From assembly GCF_042427745.1 (NCBI RefSeq), contig NZ_JBHMFA010000005.1: a stretch of 64,000 nucleotides of DNA; one strand, given 5' to 3'. The position numbers and the translations under genes are program-made. Positions within the stretch are counted from its first letter, which is position 1. Every line of letters starts with the position of its first letter. Under the pieces are notes generated by a model. It saw only the letters and a list, made by a program, of their open reading frames with translations, did no database searches and was not told the DNA's origin. Shown here one piece after another: positions 16,264 to 24,008 of the stretch. The DNA comes from Algibacter miyuki (GTDB taxonomy: Bacteria; Bacteroidota; Bacteroidia; Flavobacteriales; Flavobacteriaceae).

Positions 16264-17049
16264 TTAAAATCCTTCGAAAACACCCAACCCGAAAAGTGCA
16301 AAATCGTATTTTACGGGATCCGATTTATCTAGTTTACGCAAGTTGGTATCTAATTCCAAAAGGGCTTTGGCATCGTTTTGTTTTCTGGTTAGTATGCCTA
16401 ATTTACGAGCCACATTACCAGAATGTACATCTAACGGACAGGATAATTGACTAGGCGAGAGGTTTTTCCAAATGCCAAAATCGACACCGGTATTATCATT
16501 TCTTATCATCCATCGAAGGTACATGTTAATACGTTTAGCCGCTGATTTCCGTAGTGGGTCGCTTACATGTTTTTCTGTACGTTGTAAATGATCTATTTCA
16601 AAAAAGGTGCTTTTAAATTTAGAAATGGCTGGCTGTAAAGAATCAGCTTCGGCATATTTTGTAAACACGCCTTCTAAACCATTATGATTAATATATATGT
16701 GCTGTAAAGATTTTACAAATTGCATGCAATCATTACCATTAAAAGTACGGTGCACAAAGGGTGCAAGATTTTCTAAATTGGATTCGCTGTGGTTTAAAAC
16801 AAAATCGTACGGCGAATTATCCATCAACTCCATTAAGGTATTGGCATTTTTGATGATGCTTTTTCGATTTCCCCAAGCAATGGTTGCGGCTAAAAATCCT
16901 GCAATTTCAATATCTTCCTTTTTTGAAAACTGATGCGGTATACTTATCGGATCACTTTCTATAAAATCGGGGTTATTAAAAGCGTACACTTTAGCGTCTA
17001 AAAACTCTTTTAATTCGGTTTCGGATAATTCCAATGGGTTGTTTGTCAT
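16264..17049 (-). CDS. TIGR02757 family protein (DUF2400)
   Basis: A 261-residue cytosolic protein of the TIGR02757 family, found across Bacteroidota and some other bacteria and related at a distance to HhH-type DNA glycosylases. Family-typical stretches include 'DPISIPHQFSKKEDIEIAGF', 'IAWGNRKSIIKNA', 'RKSAAKRINMYLRWMIR', 'GIWKNLSPSQLSCPLDVHSG' and the C-terminal 'DPVKYDFALFGLGV'. The function is not established. A longer frame reaches 17088, but the ATG at 17049 (MTNNPLELS) is the family-like start and the extra 13 residues are hydrophobic and unlikely. Confidence 0.85.
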   Translation of the reverse strand: MTNNPLELSETELKEFLDAKVYAFNNPDFIESDPISIPHQFSKKEDIEIAGFLAATIAWGNRKSIIKNANTLMELMDNSPYDFVLNHSESNLENLAPFVHRTFNGNDCMQFVKSLQHIYINHNGLEGVFTKYAEADSLQPAISKFKSTFFEIDHLQRTEKHVSDPLRKSAAKRINMYLRWMIRNDNTGVDFGIWKNLSPSQLSCPLDVHSGNVARKLGILTRKQNDAKALLELDTNLRKLDKSDPVKYDFALFGLGVFEGF

Positions 17050-17133
17050 AATAAAACAAAAATATTGTAATAAGTTGACTTTACCCACGTCTTAACAATC
17101 AATAAAACTTAAATTCGTTTTATAAATCACTTT

Positions 17134-18300
17134 ATGGCTTCAGCAAAGCATGTTTTACCAATTATTGTTTTTTCTCAATTTTGTTGCACCTCCTTGTGGT
17201 TTGCTACAAATGGAGTAATTCAAGACTTAGTGAGGGAATTTCATTTAGAACCTTCGGCTTTAGGGCATTTATCTTCGGCAGTACAATTTGGTTTTATTAT
17301 CGGAACGTTTTTATTTGCGCTTTTGGCTATTACCGATCGTTTTTCTTCATCTAAAGTGTTTTTTGTAAGCGCCATTATTGCCGCATTATTTAATGTAGCT
17401 ATGGTATTTGGAAATCAAAATTTATTGAGTTTAGTTATTCTTCGATTTTTTACAGGTTTTTTTCTCGCCGGAATTTATCCGGTAGGAATGAAAATTGCGG
17501 CCGATTATTATAATAAAGGATTGGGACAATCTTTAGGTTTTCTAGTTGGTGCTTTAGTTCTTGGAACTGCTTTTCCGCATATATTAAAAGGGTTCGATAA
17601 TCTGTTTTCATACGCAACCATTATTTATACCACAACTGCGTTGGCTATGCTTGGCGGTGTAATTATGATGGTTTTTGTCCCAGACGGTCCTTATAAGAAA
17701 TCGGCTTTAAAACTTGATTTTTCTATTTGTTTTGATGTTTTCAAAAAACAAAATTTCAGAAAATCAGCCTTTGGATATTTTGGACATATGTGGGAATTAT
17801 ATACGTTTTGGGCTTTTGTTCCAGTCATTTTAGCGGCATATTTAGAGCTACACATTCAAGTTACTTTTAGTATTCCGATAATGAGTTTTATAATTATAGC
17901 CTCGGGAGCAGTAGCTTGTGTTATTTCCGGATACTTATCGGAACGTTATGGTGCAAAGCAAGTAGGCGGGTGGGCTTTAATATTATCAGGAGCTTGCTGT
18001 TTGCTGTCTCCTTTGTTTTTCATGGTGCAATCGGAAATTATCTTTATACTATTTCTAATGTTTTGGGGCATGGTGGTTGTAGCCGATTCTCCATTATTTT
18101 CCACTTTAGTCGCTCAAAATGTCATTGCCGAACATAAAGGCACAGCACTGACCATTGTAAACTCAATAGGCTTTGCTATTACTATTATTAGTATTCAATT
18201 GATAAGCAATTTAACAGCTTTAATTAGCGTGCAATATTTGTTTGTTCTCTTGGCATTAGGTCCTGTACTTGGCCTAATTGCGTTGTTCAAAAAAAGTTAG
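17134..18300 (+). CDS. MFS transporter
   Basis: An inner-membrane major facilitator of 388 residues with about 12 hydrophobic helices and no large extra domains. It begins directly with helix 1 ('VLPIIVFSQFCCTSLWFATNGVI'). The 'FFTGFFLAGIYPVGMKIAADYY' segment is typical of helix 4 and 5 in sugar-phosphate/anion or nitrate/cyanate-type MFS members; the substrate is unknown. It runs head-on into the LolD-like gene, with stop codons overlapping by 4 nt and no space for a classical terminator. Confidence 0.85.
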   Translation: MASAKHVLPIIVFSQFCCTSLWFATNGVIQDLVREFHLEPSALGHLSSAVQFGFIIGTFLFALLAITDRFSSSKVFFVSAIIAALFNVAMVFGNQNLLSLVILRFFTGFFLAGIYPVGMKIAADYYNKGLGQSLGFLVGALVLGTAFPHILKGFDNLFSYATIIYTTTALAMLGGVIMMVFVPDGPYKKSALKLDFSICFDVFKKQNFRKSAFGYFGHMWELYTFWAFVPVILAAYLELHIQVTFSIPIMSFIIIASGAVACVISGYLSERYGAKQVGGWALILSGACCLLSPLFFMVQSEIIFILFLMFWGMVVVADSPLFSTLVAQNVIAEHKGTALTIVNSIGFAITIISIQLISNLTALISVQYLFVLLALGPVLGLIALFKKS

Positions 18301-18959
18301 TTGACTATATTACCATCTACCATGGTTAACTTTCTATCGGCAAGGTTCGCTAATTCTTCATTATGCGTAACAATTACGAAGGTTTGCCCAAACTCGTCAC
18401 GTAATTTAAAGAATAAACTGTGTAGGTTTTCGGCCGATTCACTATCTAGATTTCCTGAAGGTTCATCAGCAAAAATTAAAGCAGGACTATTAATTAACGC
18501 TCTAGCCACGGCAACGCGTTGTTGCTCACCACCAGATAACTCACTCGGTTTATGATTATAGCGGTGCGACAATCCTAAAAAATCTAGAAGTTCTTTAGCA
18601 CGTTTTTCAGCATCAACTTTATTGGTTCCTTTTATAAAAGCCGGTAAACAAACGTTTTCAACCGCTGTAAACTCGGGTAACAACTGATGAAACTGAAAAA
18701 TAAATCCAATATTTTCGTTTCTAAATTTAGCCAAAGCTTTATCATTTAGTGCTCCAATATTCGAATTGTTAATTTTAAGTTCAAAACCCTCACTTTCCGA
18801 AGCTTTATCTAGAGTACCTAAAATTTGTATCAATGTGGTTTTTCCAGCACCAGAAGCACCAACGATAGACACAACTTCGCCTTTTTTAATATGAATATCA
18901 ACGCCTTTTAAAACCTGTAAATCGTTGTAAAATTTATGTATATTTTTTGCTTTAATCAT
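18297..18959 (-). CDS. LolD-like ABC transporter ATPase
   Basis: A 220-residue ATP-binding subunit of the LolD/MacB type. Walker A 'GASGAGKT' lies at 34-41, signature 'LSGGEQQ' at 141-147, Walker B 'LIFADEPSG' at 161-169, and the H-loop 'VTHNEELA' near the end. In the Lol system this subunit powers release of lipoproteins from the inner membrane. The LolC/E-type permease is not adjacent, so the partner must lie elsewhere and an assignment to lipoprotein sorting is probable but not proven. The gene faces folE across 119 nt (divergent). Confidence 0.85.
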   Translation of the reverse strand: MIKAKNIHKFYNDLQVLKGVDIHIKKGEVVSIVGASGAGKTTLIQILGTLDKASESEGFELKINNSNIGALNDKALAKFRNENIGFIFQFHQLLPEFTAVENVCLPAFIKGTNKVDAEKRAKELLDFLGLSHRYNHKPSELSGGEQQRVAVARALINSPALIFADEPSGNLDSESAENLHSLFFKLRDEFGQTFVIVTHNEELANLADRKLTMVDGNIVN

Positions 18960-19078
18960 CTAAATAGAAATATAGCGTAAAATTACTACTTTATGTTGTG
19001 TTGCACAATTTTGATTCAAATTTATTGCATAGTCCATTTTTAAAGTTATATTTATTTTGAATTTAATGAACAACAAAA

Positions 19079-19666
19079 ATGCCTTACAAAAAGTTAGAAG
19101 AATACAATATGCAAGTTACAGATGATGTTAAAGATCGTTACAAACATATTATTGAAGATTTAGGTGAAGATACTCAACGTGAAGGATTATTAAAAACACC
19201 TGAACGCGCGGCTAAAGCCATGCAGTTTTTAACCCAGGGTTACGATCAAGATCCTGTTGAAATTCTTAAAGGCGCCATGTTTAAGGAGTCTTACAATGAA
19301 ATGGTTATTGTAAAAGATATTGAATTATATTCCCTTTGCGAACACCATATTTTACCGTTTTTCGGAAAAGCACACATTGCCTATATTCCAAACGGACATA
19401 TTGTTGGTTTAAGTAAATTACCAAGAATTGTAGATGTATTTGCCCGTCGTTTACAAGTGCAAGAACGTTTAACCAAGCAAATTTTAGATTGTATAAACGA
19501 TACGCTAAACCCACAAGGCGTAGCTGTTGTTATTGAAGCATCTCACATGTGTATGATGATGCGTGGTGTGCAAAAACAAAACTCCGTAACCACAACATCT
19601 GGTTTTAGAGGGCAGTTTGAAAAAAGTGAAACCCGTAACGAATTCCTTAAATTAATAGGGAAGTAG
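19079..19666 (+). CDS. folE: GTP cyclohydrolase I
   Basis: Converts GTP to 7,8-dihydroneopterin triphosphate, the first step towards tetrahydrofolate and biopterin. It has 195 residues, normal for FolE. Zinc ligands are visible in 'LCEHHILPFFGKAHIAYIP' (Cys and His) and 'ASHMCMMMRGVQ' (second Cys). 'GLSKLPRIVDVFARRLQVQERLT' is the conserved active-site helix region, and 'TTTSGFRGQF' closes the fold. The start at 19079 gives the expected N-terminal helix. A small membrane-protein gene follows after 46 nt. Confidence 0.95.
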   Translation: MPYKKLEEYNMQVTDDVKDRYKHIIEDLGEDTQREGLLKTPERAAKAMQFLTQGYDQDPVEILKGAMFKESYNEMVIVKDIELYSLCEHHILPFFGKAHIAYIPNGHIVGLSKLPRIVDVFARRLQVQERLTKQILDCINDTLNPQGVAVVIEASHMCMMMRGVQKQNSVTTTSGFRGQFEKSETRNEFLKLIGK

Positions 19667-19712
19667 CCTTTGGTATGTTTCTTGTTTACAAACAAGTAAA
19701 AAGACTATTTAA

Positions 19713-19991
19713 ATGAACAAATACAAAACATTAGCCCTTTCTATTTTATTCGATGCTTTAGGTTATGTATCCTTTTTAATCCCAGGTATTGGCGAATTTT
19801 CCGATGTTGTTTGGGCACCAGCTTCTGCTTGGTTAATGACGAGGCTTTATAAAGGTAAAGCAGGTAAAATAGCCGCAGTAGTGTCTTTTGTAGAAGAAGC
19901 AGCACCTGGTTTAGACGTTATTCCAACCTTCACGTTAATGTGGTTATATACTTATGTAATTAAAAAAGAAGAACAAGCCATTGAGGTTTAA
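19713..19991 (+). CDS. Small conserved membrane protein
   Basis: A 92-residue protein with two to three hydrophobic segments (about 7-26, 50-62 and 70-86). The sequence 'LGYVSFLIPGIGEFSDVVWAPASAWLMTRLYKG' has the look of a conserved small flavobacterial membrane protein, but no function is known to me. It is 46 nt downstream of folE and could be cotranscribed. A 14-nt perfect palindrome lies 14 nt after the stop codon. Confidence 0.7.
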   Translation: MNKYKTLALSILFDALGYVSFLIPGIGEFSDVVWAPASAWLMTRLYKGKAGKIAAVVSFVEEAAPGLDVIPTFTLMWLYTYVIKKEEQAIEV

Positions 19992-20005
19992 TGTAAATTA
20001 ACTAT

Positions 20006-20019
20006 ATTGGTTAACCAAT
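20006..20019. promoter_or_regulatory. Perfect 14-nt palindrome
   Basis: ATTGGTTAACCAAT is fully self-complementary. It lies between the small membrane-protein gene and the lpdA promoter, 104 nt upstream of the lpdA -33 element. It could be an operator or chance dyad; no second copy was noticed in the window. Confidence 0.3.
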
Positions 20020-20122
20020 TATACAGATAATCCATAATTTAAGGATTTATCCGAGTGAATATTGAATAATAAAGCAATCAAATGGAAGAATTATAAAACC
20101 ATTTGATAAGTTATTTTTTTTA

Positions 20123-20152
20123 TTGACTTCCCATAAAACATTTGTATTTTTG
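20123..20152 (+). promoter_or_regulatory. Promoter of lpdA
   Basis: TTG at 20123-20125, a 19-nt spacer and TATTTTTG at 20145-20152. The start would be near 20158, about 30 nt before the ATG at 20188. Confidence 0.65.
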
Positions 20153-20187
20153 ATATAAATTATAATGACAAATTTCAAAAACATATT

Positions 20188-21588
20188 ATGAATTCATACG
20201 ATGTAGCCATAATTGGCTCAGGTCCTGGAGGCTATGTAGCAGCAATCCGCTGTGCACAATTAGGAATGAAAACTGCAATTATTGAAAAATATAGCACCCT
20301 TGGTGGTACGTGTTTAAACGTAGGATGTATCCCAAGTAAAGCACTTTTAGATTCTTCACACCATTATGAAGATGCCATTAAGCATTTTGAAGAACATGGT
20401 ATTGAAATTCCAGGAGAAATTAAAGTGAATTTAGAAAAAATGATAAGCCGCAAACAAGCTGTTGTAGATCAAACAACAGGCGGAATTGATTTTTTGATGA
20501 AGAAAAATAAAATTGATGTTTATCAAGGTTTAGGAAGTTTTAAAGATGCCACTCACATTACAATTACTGGTGAAGAAACTACTGAAATTGAAGCAAAAAA
20601 CACCATTATTGCAACAGGAAGTAAACCATCAACATTACCCTTTATCACCTTAGATAAAGAACGTGTAATTACCTCTACAGAAGCTTTAAAATTAAAAGAA
20701 ATACCAAAACATCTAATTGTTATTGGTGGAGGAGTTATAGGTTTAGAATTAGGACAAGTTTACAAACGTCTTGGTGCCGAAGTAACGGTTGTAGAATATA
20801 TGGACCGTATTATCCCAACCATGGATGCAGGTTTATCTAAAGAACTTAATAAAGTTTTAAAGAAACAAAAATTCAAAATTAACGCATCTCATAAAGTAAA
20901 ATCTGTAGAACGTGTTGGTGATGAAGTAATTGTTAAAGCAGATAACAAAAAAGGAGAAGAAGTAGAGTTTAGAGGCGATTACTGTTTAGTATCTGTTGGG
21001 CGTCACGCTTATACAGATGGATTAAATTCCGAAGCTGCTGGTGTAAAACTAACCGATCGTGGTTTAGTAGACGTCAATGAACATTTACAAACTAGCGCAT
21101 CAAATATTTATGCGATTGGCGATGTTATTAAAGGCGCTATGTTGGCTCACAAAGCTGAAGAAGAAGGTACTTTTGTAGCAGAAACTATTGCTGGACAAAA
21201 ACCACATATTGATTATAATTTAATTCCAGGTGTAGTTTACACGTGGCCAGAAGTTGCTACTGTTGGTAAAACAGAAGAGCAATTAAAAGAAGCTGGAGTA
21301 GAATACAAAACAGGTCAATTTCCAATGCGTGCTTTAGGTAGAAGTAGAGCGAGTATGGATTTAGATGGTTTTGTAAAAATACTTGCGGATAAAACAACCG
21401 ACGAAATTTTGGGTGTACACATAGTAGGTGCACGTGCAGCTGATATGATTGCCGAAGCGGTAGTAGCTATGGAATATCGTGCTTCTGCAGAAGATGTATC
21501 TCGTATGTCTCACGCACATCCAACATTTACTGAAGCTATTAAAGAAGCGGCTTTAGCTGCAACTGATGATAGAGCATTACACATATAA
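20188..21588 (+). CDS. lpdA: Dihydrolipoyl dehydrogenase (E3)
   Basis: FAD enzyme that reoxidises dihydrolipoyl groups of 2-oxoacid dehydrogenase complexes and the glycine cleavage system, making NADH. It has 466 residues, typical of the family. Features in order: FAD-binding 'IIGSGPGGYVAAIR' at the N-terminus; redox disulphide 'GGTCLNVGCIPSK' at about 40-52; NAD-binding 'VIGGGVIGLELG' at about 178; FAD 'NIYAIGDV' at about 308; and the C-terminal catalytic His-Glu in 'HAHPTFTEAIKEA'. It is a single gene with its own promoter and a strong terminator. The E1/E2 partners are outside the window. Confidence 0.95.
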   Translation: MNSYDVAIIGSGPGGYVAAIRCAQLGMKTAIIEKYSTLGGTCLNVGCIPSKALLDSSHHYEDAIKHFEEHGIEIPGEIKVNLEKMISRKQAVVDQTTGGIDFLMKKNKIDVYQGLGSFKDATHITITGEETTEIEAKNTIIATGSKPSTLPFITLDKERVITSTEALKLKEIPKHLIVIGGGVIGLELGQVYKRLGAEVTVVEYMDRIIPTMDAGLSKELNKVLKKQKFKINASHKVKSVERVGDEVIVKADNKKGEEVEFRGDYCLVSVGRHAYTDGLNSEAAGVKLTDRGLVDVNEHLQTSASNIYAIGDVIKGAMLAHKAEEEGTFVAETIAGQKPHIDYNLIPGVVYTWPEVATVGKTEEQLKEAGVEYKTGQFPMRALGRSRASMDLDGFVKILADKTTDEILGVHIVGARAADMIAEAVVAMEYRASAEDVSRMSHAHPTFTEAIKEAALAATDDRALHI

Positions 21589-21638
21589 TTTTGAGTAATT
21601 ATTAGAATTAATAATTTACTTTTATAAATTAATTTTTT

Positions 21639-21671
21639 AAGACTGTCTAATTTCGGTTAGACAGTCTTTTT
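21639..21671 (+). terminator. Strong intrinsic terminator after lpdA
   Basis: The stem AAGACTGTCTAA (21639-21650) pairs with TTAGACAGTCTT (21657-21668) around TTTCGG, followed by Ts. Confidence 0.85.
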
Positions 21672-21926
21672 AGTTCAAATAAGAACTTTTAGACAACAAA
21701 TGCTATTTCTTTATAGTGACATAAAACTTATAAGAAGTAGTTTAATTTTATGCCTAGAAAACTTTTTTTTGAAAAATATTTTTTTATTTTTGAATCACAA
21801 AATACTCACAATTAATATGTTATAATTTTACTGTGAGTTTTACTAAAAAAAATAAAAAAAACTTGTGACTTTTTAAATGTACCCGTGTCTTAACAATTGT
21901 AACCATTAAACTAGCGTAAGCTAAAT
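21672..21926. other. AT-rich region upstream of the ECF sigma gene
   Basis: About 255 nt without a gene, with long A and T runs between 21760 and 21870 that may be intrinsically bent. A TTG / TAAATTTG promoter sits at its right edge, overlapping the presumed start codon of the sigma gene. Confidence 0.5.
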
Positions 21927-21929
21927 TTG
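21897..21929 (+). promoter_or_regulatory. Promoter-like TTG / TAAATTTG at the sigma factor start
   Basis: TTG at 21897-21899, a 22-nt spacer and TAAATTTG at 21922-21929 fit the Bacteroidota consensus. The last three bases are the TTG that must serve as start codon in the longest reading of the sigma gene, so the two assignments conflict. Confidence 0.4.
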
Positions 21930-22511
21930 AAAACCCCTCTAAATATTAATAACAAATCTGATGAAGATTTGATAAAGGGCATCGTGCACAGCAATGACAC
22001 TTTGCTTTTTGAAGTTCTATACGATAGGTACGCTACCTTAGTATACAACAAGTGTATGGGGTTTGCTAAAGATGAAGATGAAGCAAAAGATTTAACACAA
22101 GATATATTTTTAAAGTTATTTGTTAAATTAGCAAGCTTTAAAGGGAATTCAAAATTTTCAACGTGGTTATATGCATTCACGTATAATCATTGTGTAAATT
22201 ATGTAACTAGAAATACAGCAAAAAAAATAGAAAAACAATCAGTAGATTATACTGATGTAGAAAATGTAGAAAGCCTTTATGAAGAAGAGGAAAGTGATAG
22301 TAGCTTTCTGAATATGAAAGTTGATAAATTAAAAATAGCATTAGAATTGATTTCTCCGGAGGAAAAAATGATTTTGCTTTTGAAATATCAAGACTCCTTG
22401 ACAATAAAAGAAATTGAAGATGTTTTAGGCATAGGAGAAAGTGCAGTAAAGATGCGAATTAAACGTGCTAAAGATAAATTAGTTGACGTTTATAATAATA
22501 ACCTTGGATAA
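21927..22511 (+). CDS. ECF-type RNA polymerase sigma factor
   Basis: A 194-residue sigma-70 family extracytoplasmic-function factor. Region 2 covers about 28-95 ('LLFEVLYDRYATLVYNKCM', 'DEAKDLTQDIFLKLF', 'KFSTWLYAFTYNHCVNYV'). Region 4 is about 130-190 ('ELISPEEKMILLLKYQDSL', 'IEDVLGIGESAVKMRIKRAK'). No ATG exists before residue 44, which is already inside region 2, so a TTG at 21927 or another non-ATG codon must be used. The stop overlaps the ATG of a 57-codon gene by one base (TAATG). An MscS-like channel follows, so the three may form one unit. No classical anti-sigma gene is adjacent. Confidence 0.88.
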   Translation: MKTPLNINNKSDEDLIKGIVHSNDTLLFEVLYDRYATLVYNKCMGFAKDEDEAKDLTQDIFLKLFVKLASFKGNSKFSTWLYAFTYNHCVNYVTRNTAKKIEKQSVDYTDVENVESLYEEEESDSSFLNMKVDKLKIALELISPEEKMILLLKYQDSLTIKEIEDVLGIGESAVKMRIKRAKDKLVDVYNNNLG

Positions 22512-22684
22512 TGGAAAACCCGTTTTTACAGATAAATAAGCCATTAAAGGAAGTTCCGCAAGAACTGAAGGCTAAGGTTATGAGCGATATTGCCATGGCA
22601 AAGTTGATAATGGAAATAGCAGAATTGTTTTCTTACAATTTATCTAGTGTGATAGAATTAACTATGAAAAACAGAAATAAGTAA
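22511..22684 (+). CDS. 57-residue protein translationally coupled to the ECF sigma factor
   Basis: A short frame starting MENPFLQINKPLKEVPQELK and ending MKNRNK. Its ATG overlaps the TAA of the sigma gene (TAATG), and the stop is 18 nt before the MscS-like gene. It is amphipathic and helical with no membrane segment. The coupling and the compact spacing argue that it is translated. It might be a small regulator of the sigma factor, in the place where an anti-sigma factor is usually found; that role is inference. Confidence 0.6.
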   Translation: MENPFLQINKPLKEVPQELKAKVMSDIAMAKLIMEIAELFSYNLSSVIELTMKNRNK

Positions 22685-22702
22685 CCAAATACTCAAAATA
22701 AA

Positions 22703-23518
22703 ATGAACATTGTCGACAGCTTAAAAGGATCATTAAGCACAATTTGGGAAAGTATAGTAAATGTATTACCAATTATCGCTGGAGCGATTATCGGCATAAT
22801 CATTGGCATATTAATTATTAAATTAGTTGTTAATATTATAAGGAAGTCATTAAAATTTATGAAGGCTGATAAGCTGGACGATAAATTAAATGAAATAGAT
22901 ATATTTGGCGATAAAAAGATACAATTTAATGTTATTGATGTTGTAGCTAAGTTTGTTAAATGGATGCTGTATATTATTTTGATAATGATTGTTACAGATT
23001 TGTTGAATCTAACAATGATTTCTGATGGTATAAAAAGTATTATTGGTTATTTACCAAAATTAATTACCGCATTAGCCATATTTGTTATTGGTTTATTGTT
23101 CGCTAATTTTATTAAAAAATCGTTACAATCGTTTTTTGAATCTATGGAATTGTCTGGCGGAAAAATGATAAGTCAGTCTGTGTTTATGTTACTTCTTGTA
23201 TTTATTGGTATTACCACATTAAATCAAGCTGGCGTAAATACTGAGATTATTACGAGTAACATTACCATGATTTTGGCAGCATTTTTATTAGCTTTTGCTT
23301 TAGCTGTTGGTTTAGGTGCTCAAAGAGTAGTAGGCGATTTATTAAAAACATTCTATACTAGAAAAATATATGAAGTTGGTCAGCATATTGAATTCAAAGA
23401 CGTCAAAGGCGAAATAGAATCTATCGATGGCATTTCGGTAACATTAAAAACAAGCACAGGAAAATTAGTAGTTCCTATTAAAGATATGGTGGAAAGTCAA
23501 ATAAGAATACAGGGTTAA
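22703..23518 (+). CDS. MscS-like mechanosensitive channel family protein
   Basis: A 271-residue membrane protein. An N-terminal helix at about 20-45 is followed by two more around 88-107 and 118-140. The pore-type helix pair then comes at about 150-213 ('LLAFALAVGLGAQRVVGDLLKTF', the conserved TM-helix motif of small MscS-like proteins), and a short beta domain follows ('VGQHIEFKDVKGEIESIDGISVTLKTSTG'). It would release osmolytes under membrane tension or act as a small conductance channel. The last 35 codons and the terminator are part of a 258-bp tandem duplication. Confidence 0.85.
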   Translation: MNIVDSLKGSLSTIWESIVNVLPIIAGAIIGIIIGILIIKLVVNIIRKSLKFMKADKLDDKLNEIDIFGDKKIQFNVIDVVAKFVKWMLYIILIMIVTDLLNLTMISDGIKSIIGYLPKLITALAIFVIGLLFANFIKKSLQSFFESMELSGGKMISQSVFMLLLVFIGITTLNQAGVNTEIITSNITMILAAFLLAFALAVGLGAQRVVGDLLKTFYTRKIYEVGQHIEFKDVKGEIESIDGISVTLKTSTGKLVVPIKDMVESQIRIQG

Positions 23519-23579
23519 CTTTAAGTTAGGGTTAAAATTTGGTTGGTTACTATTCTGTATTCCGAAACACTTTCTACTT

Positions 23580-23615
23580 GTCCCTTCTCATTGATTTGAG
23601 AAGGGACTTTTTTTT
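23580..23615 (+). terminator. Intrinsic terminator, copy 1
   Basis: GTCCCTTCTC (23580-23589) pairs exactly with GAGAAGGGAC (23598-23607) around an 8-nt loop, followed by eight Ts. Confidence 0.9.
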
Positions 23616-23674
23616 GGTCACATTTTAAATGTATTATAAAAAAGAACTGTTCCCTTTCTGAAGAATTAAGAATA

Positions 23675-23776
23675 GAATCTATAGATGGCATTTCGGTAAC
23701 ATTAAAAACAAGCACAGGAAAATTAGTAGTTCCTATTAAAGATATGGTGGAAAGTCAAATAAAAATACAGGGTTAA
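23675..23776 (+). pseudogene. Orphan duplicate of the MscS-like gene 3' end
   Basis: Near-identical second copy of the last ~34 codons and stop of the channel gene ('SIDGISVTLKTSTGKLVVPI' in the same frame, 258 nt downstream). It has no start and cannot be expressed as a channel. It is a by-product of the tandem duplication. Confidence 0.85.
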
Positions 23777-23837
23777 CTTTAAGTTAGGGTTAAAATTTGG
23801 TTGGTTACTATTCTGTATTCCGAAACACTTTCTACTT

Positions 23838-23873
23838 GTCCCTTCTCATTGATTTGAGAAGGGACTTTTTTTT
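23838..23873 (+). terminator. Intrinsic terminator, copy 2
   Basis: Exact duplicate of the first terminator at +258 nt: the same 10-bp stem and eight Ts. In tandem they should nearly abolish read-through towards the convergent serine dehydratase gene. Confidence 0.88.
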
Positions 23874-24008
23874 GGTCACATTTTAAATGTATTCTTAATC
23901 AGAACTATTCCCTTTCTGAAGAATTAAGAACAGAATTAGGCAGTACTTCATTTAATGAAGCGTAAAGCATTACTTCGAAATGTAAATAATATTACACTTT
24001 TTAATCTT

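Larger units (their letters stand above)
23413..23935 (+). repeat. 258-bp tandem duplication of the channel gene end and terminator
   Basis: Two adjacent copies with period 258: copy 1 at 23413-23670 and copy 2 at 23671-23928, with a few more matching bases after it. Each holds the last 35 codons of the MscS-like gene, its stop codon and an intrinsic terminator. Only a few mismatches were seen over most of the unit; a cluster of differences lies near 23633-23650 versus 23891-23908. Copy 1 is the functional gene end; copy 2 is an orphan 3' fragment. Confidence 0.92.

Noticed and set aside
17050..17088. 13-codon N-terminal extension of the TIGR02757 gene
   Set aside because: Hydrophobic and atypical; the ATG at 17049 gives the family-like start.
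23413..23935. CRISPR-like array
   Set aside because: Only two copies of a 258-bp unit with no spacers; it is a tandem gene-end duplication.
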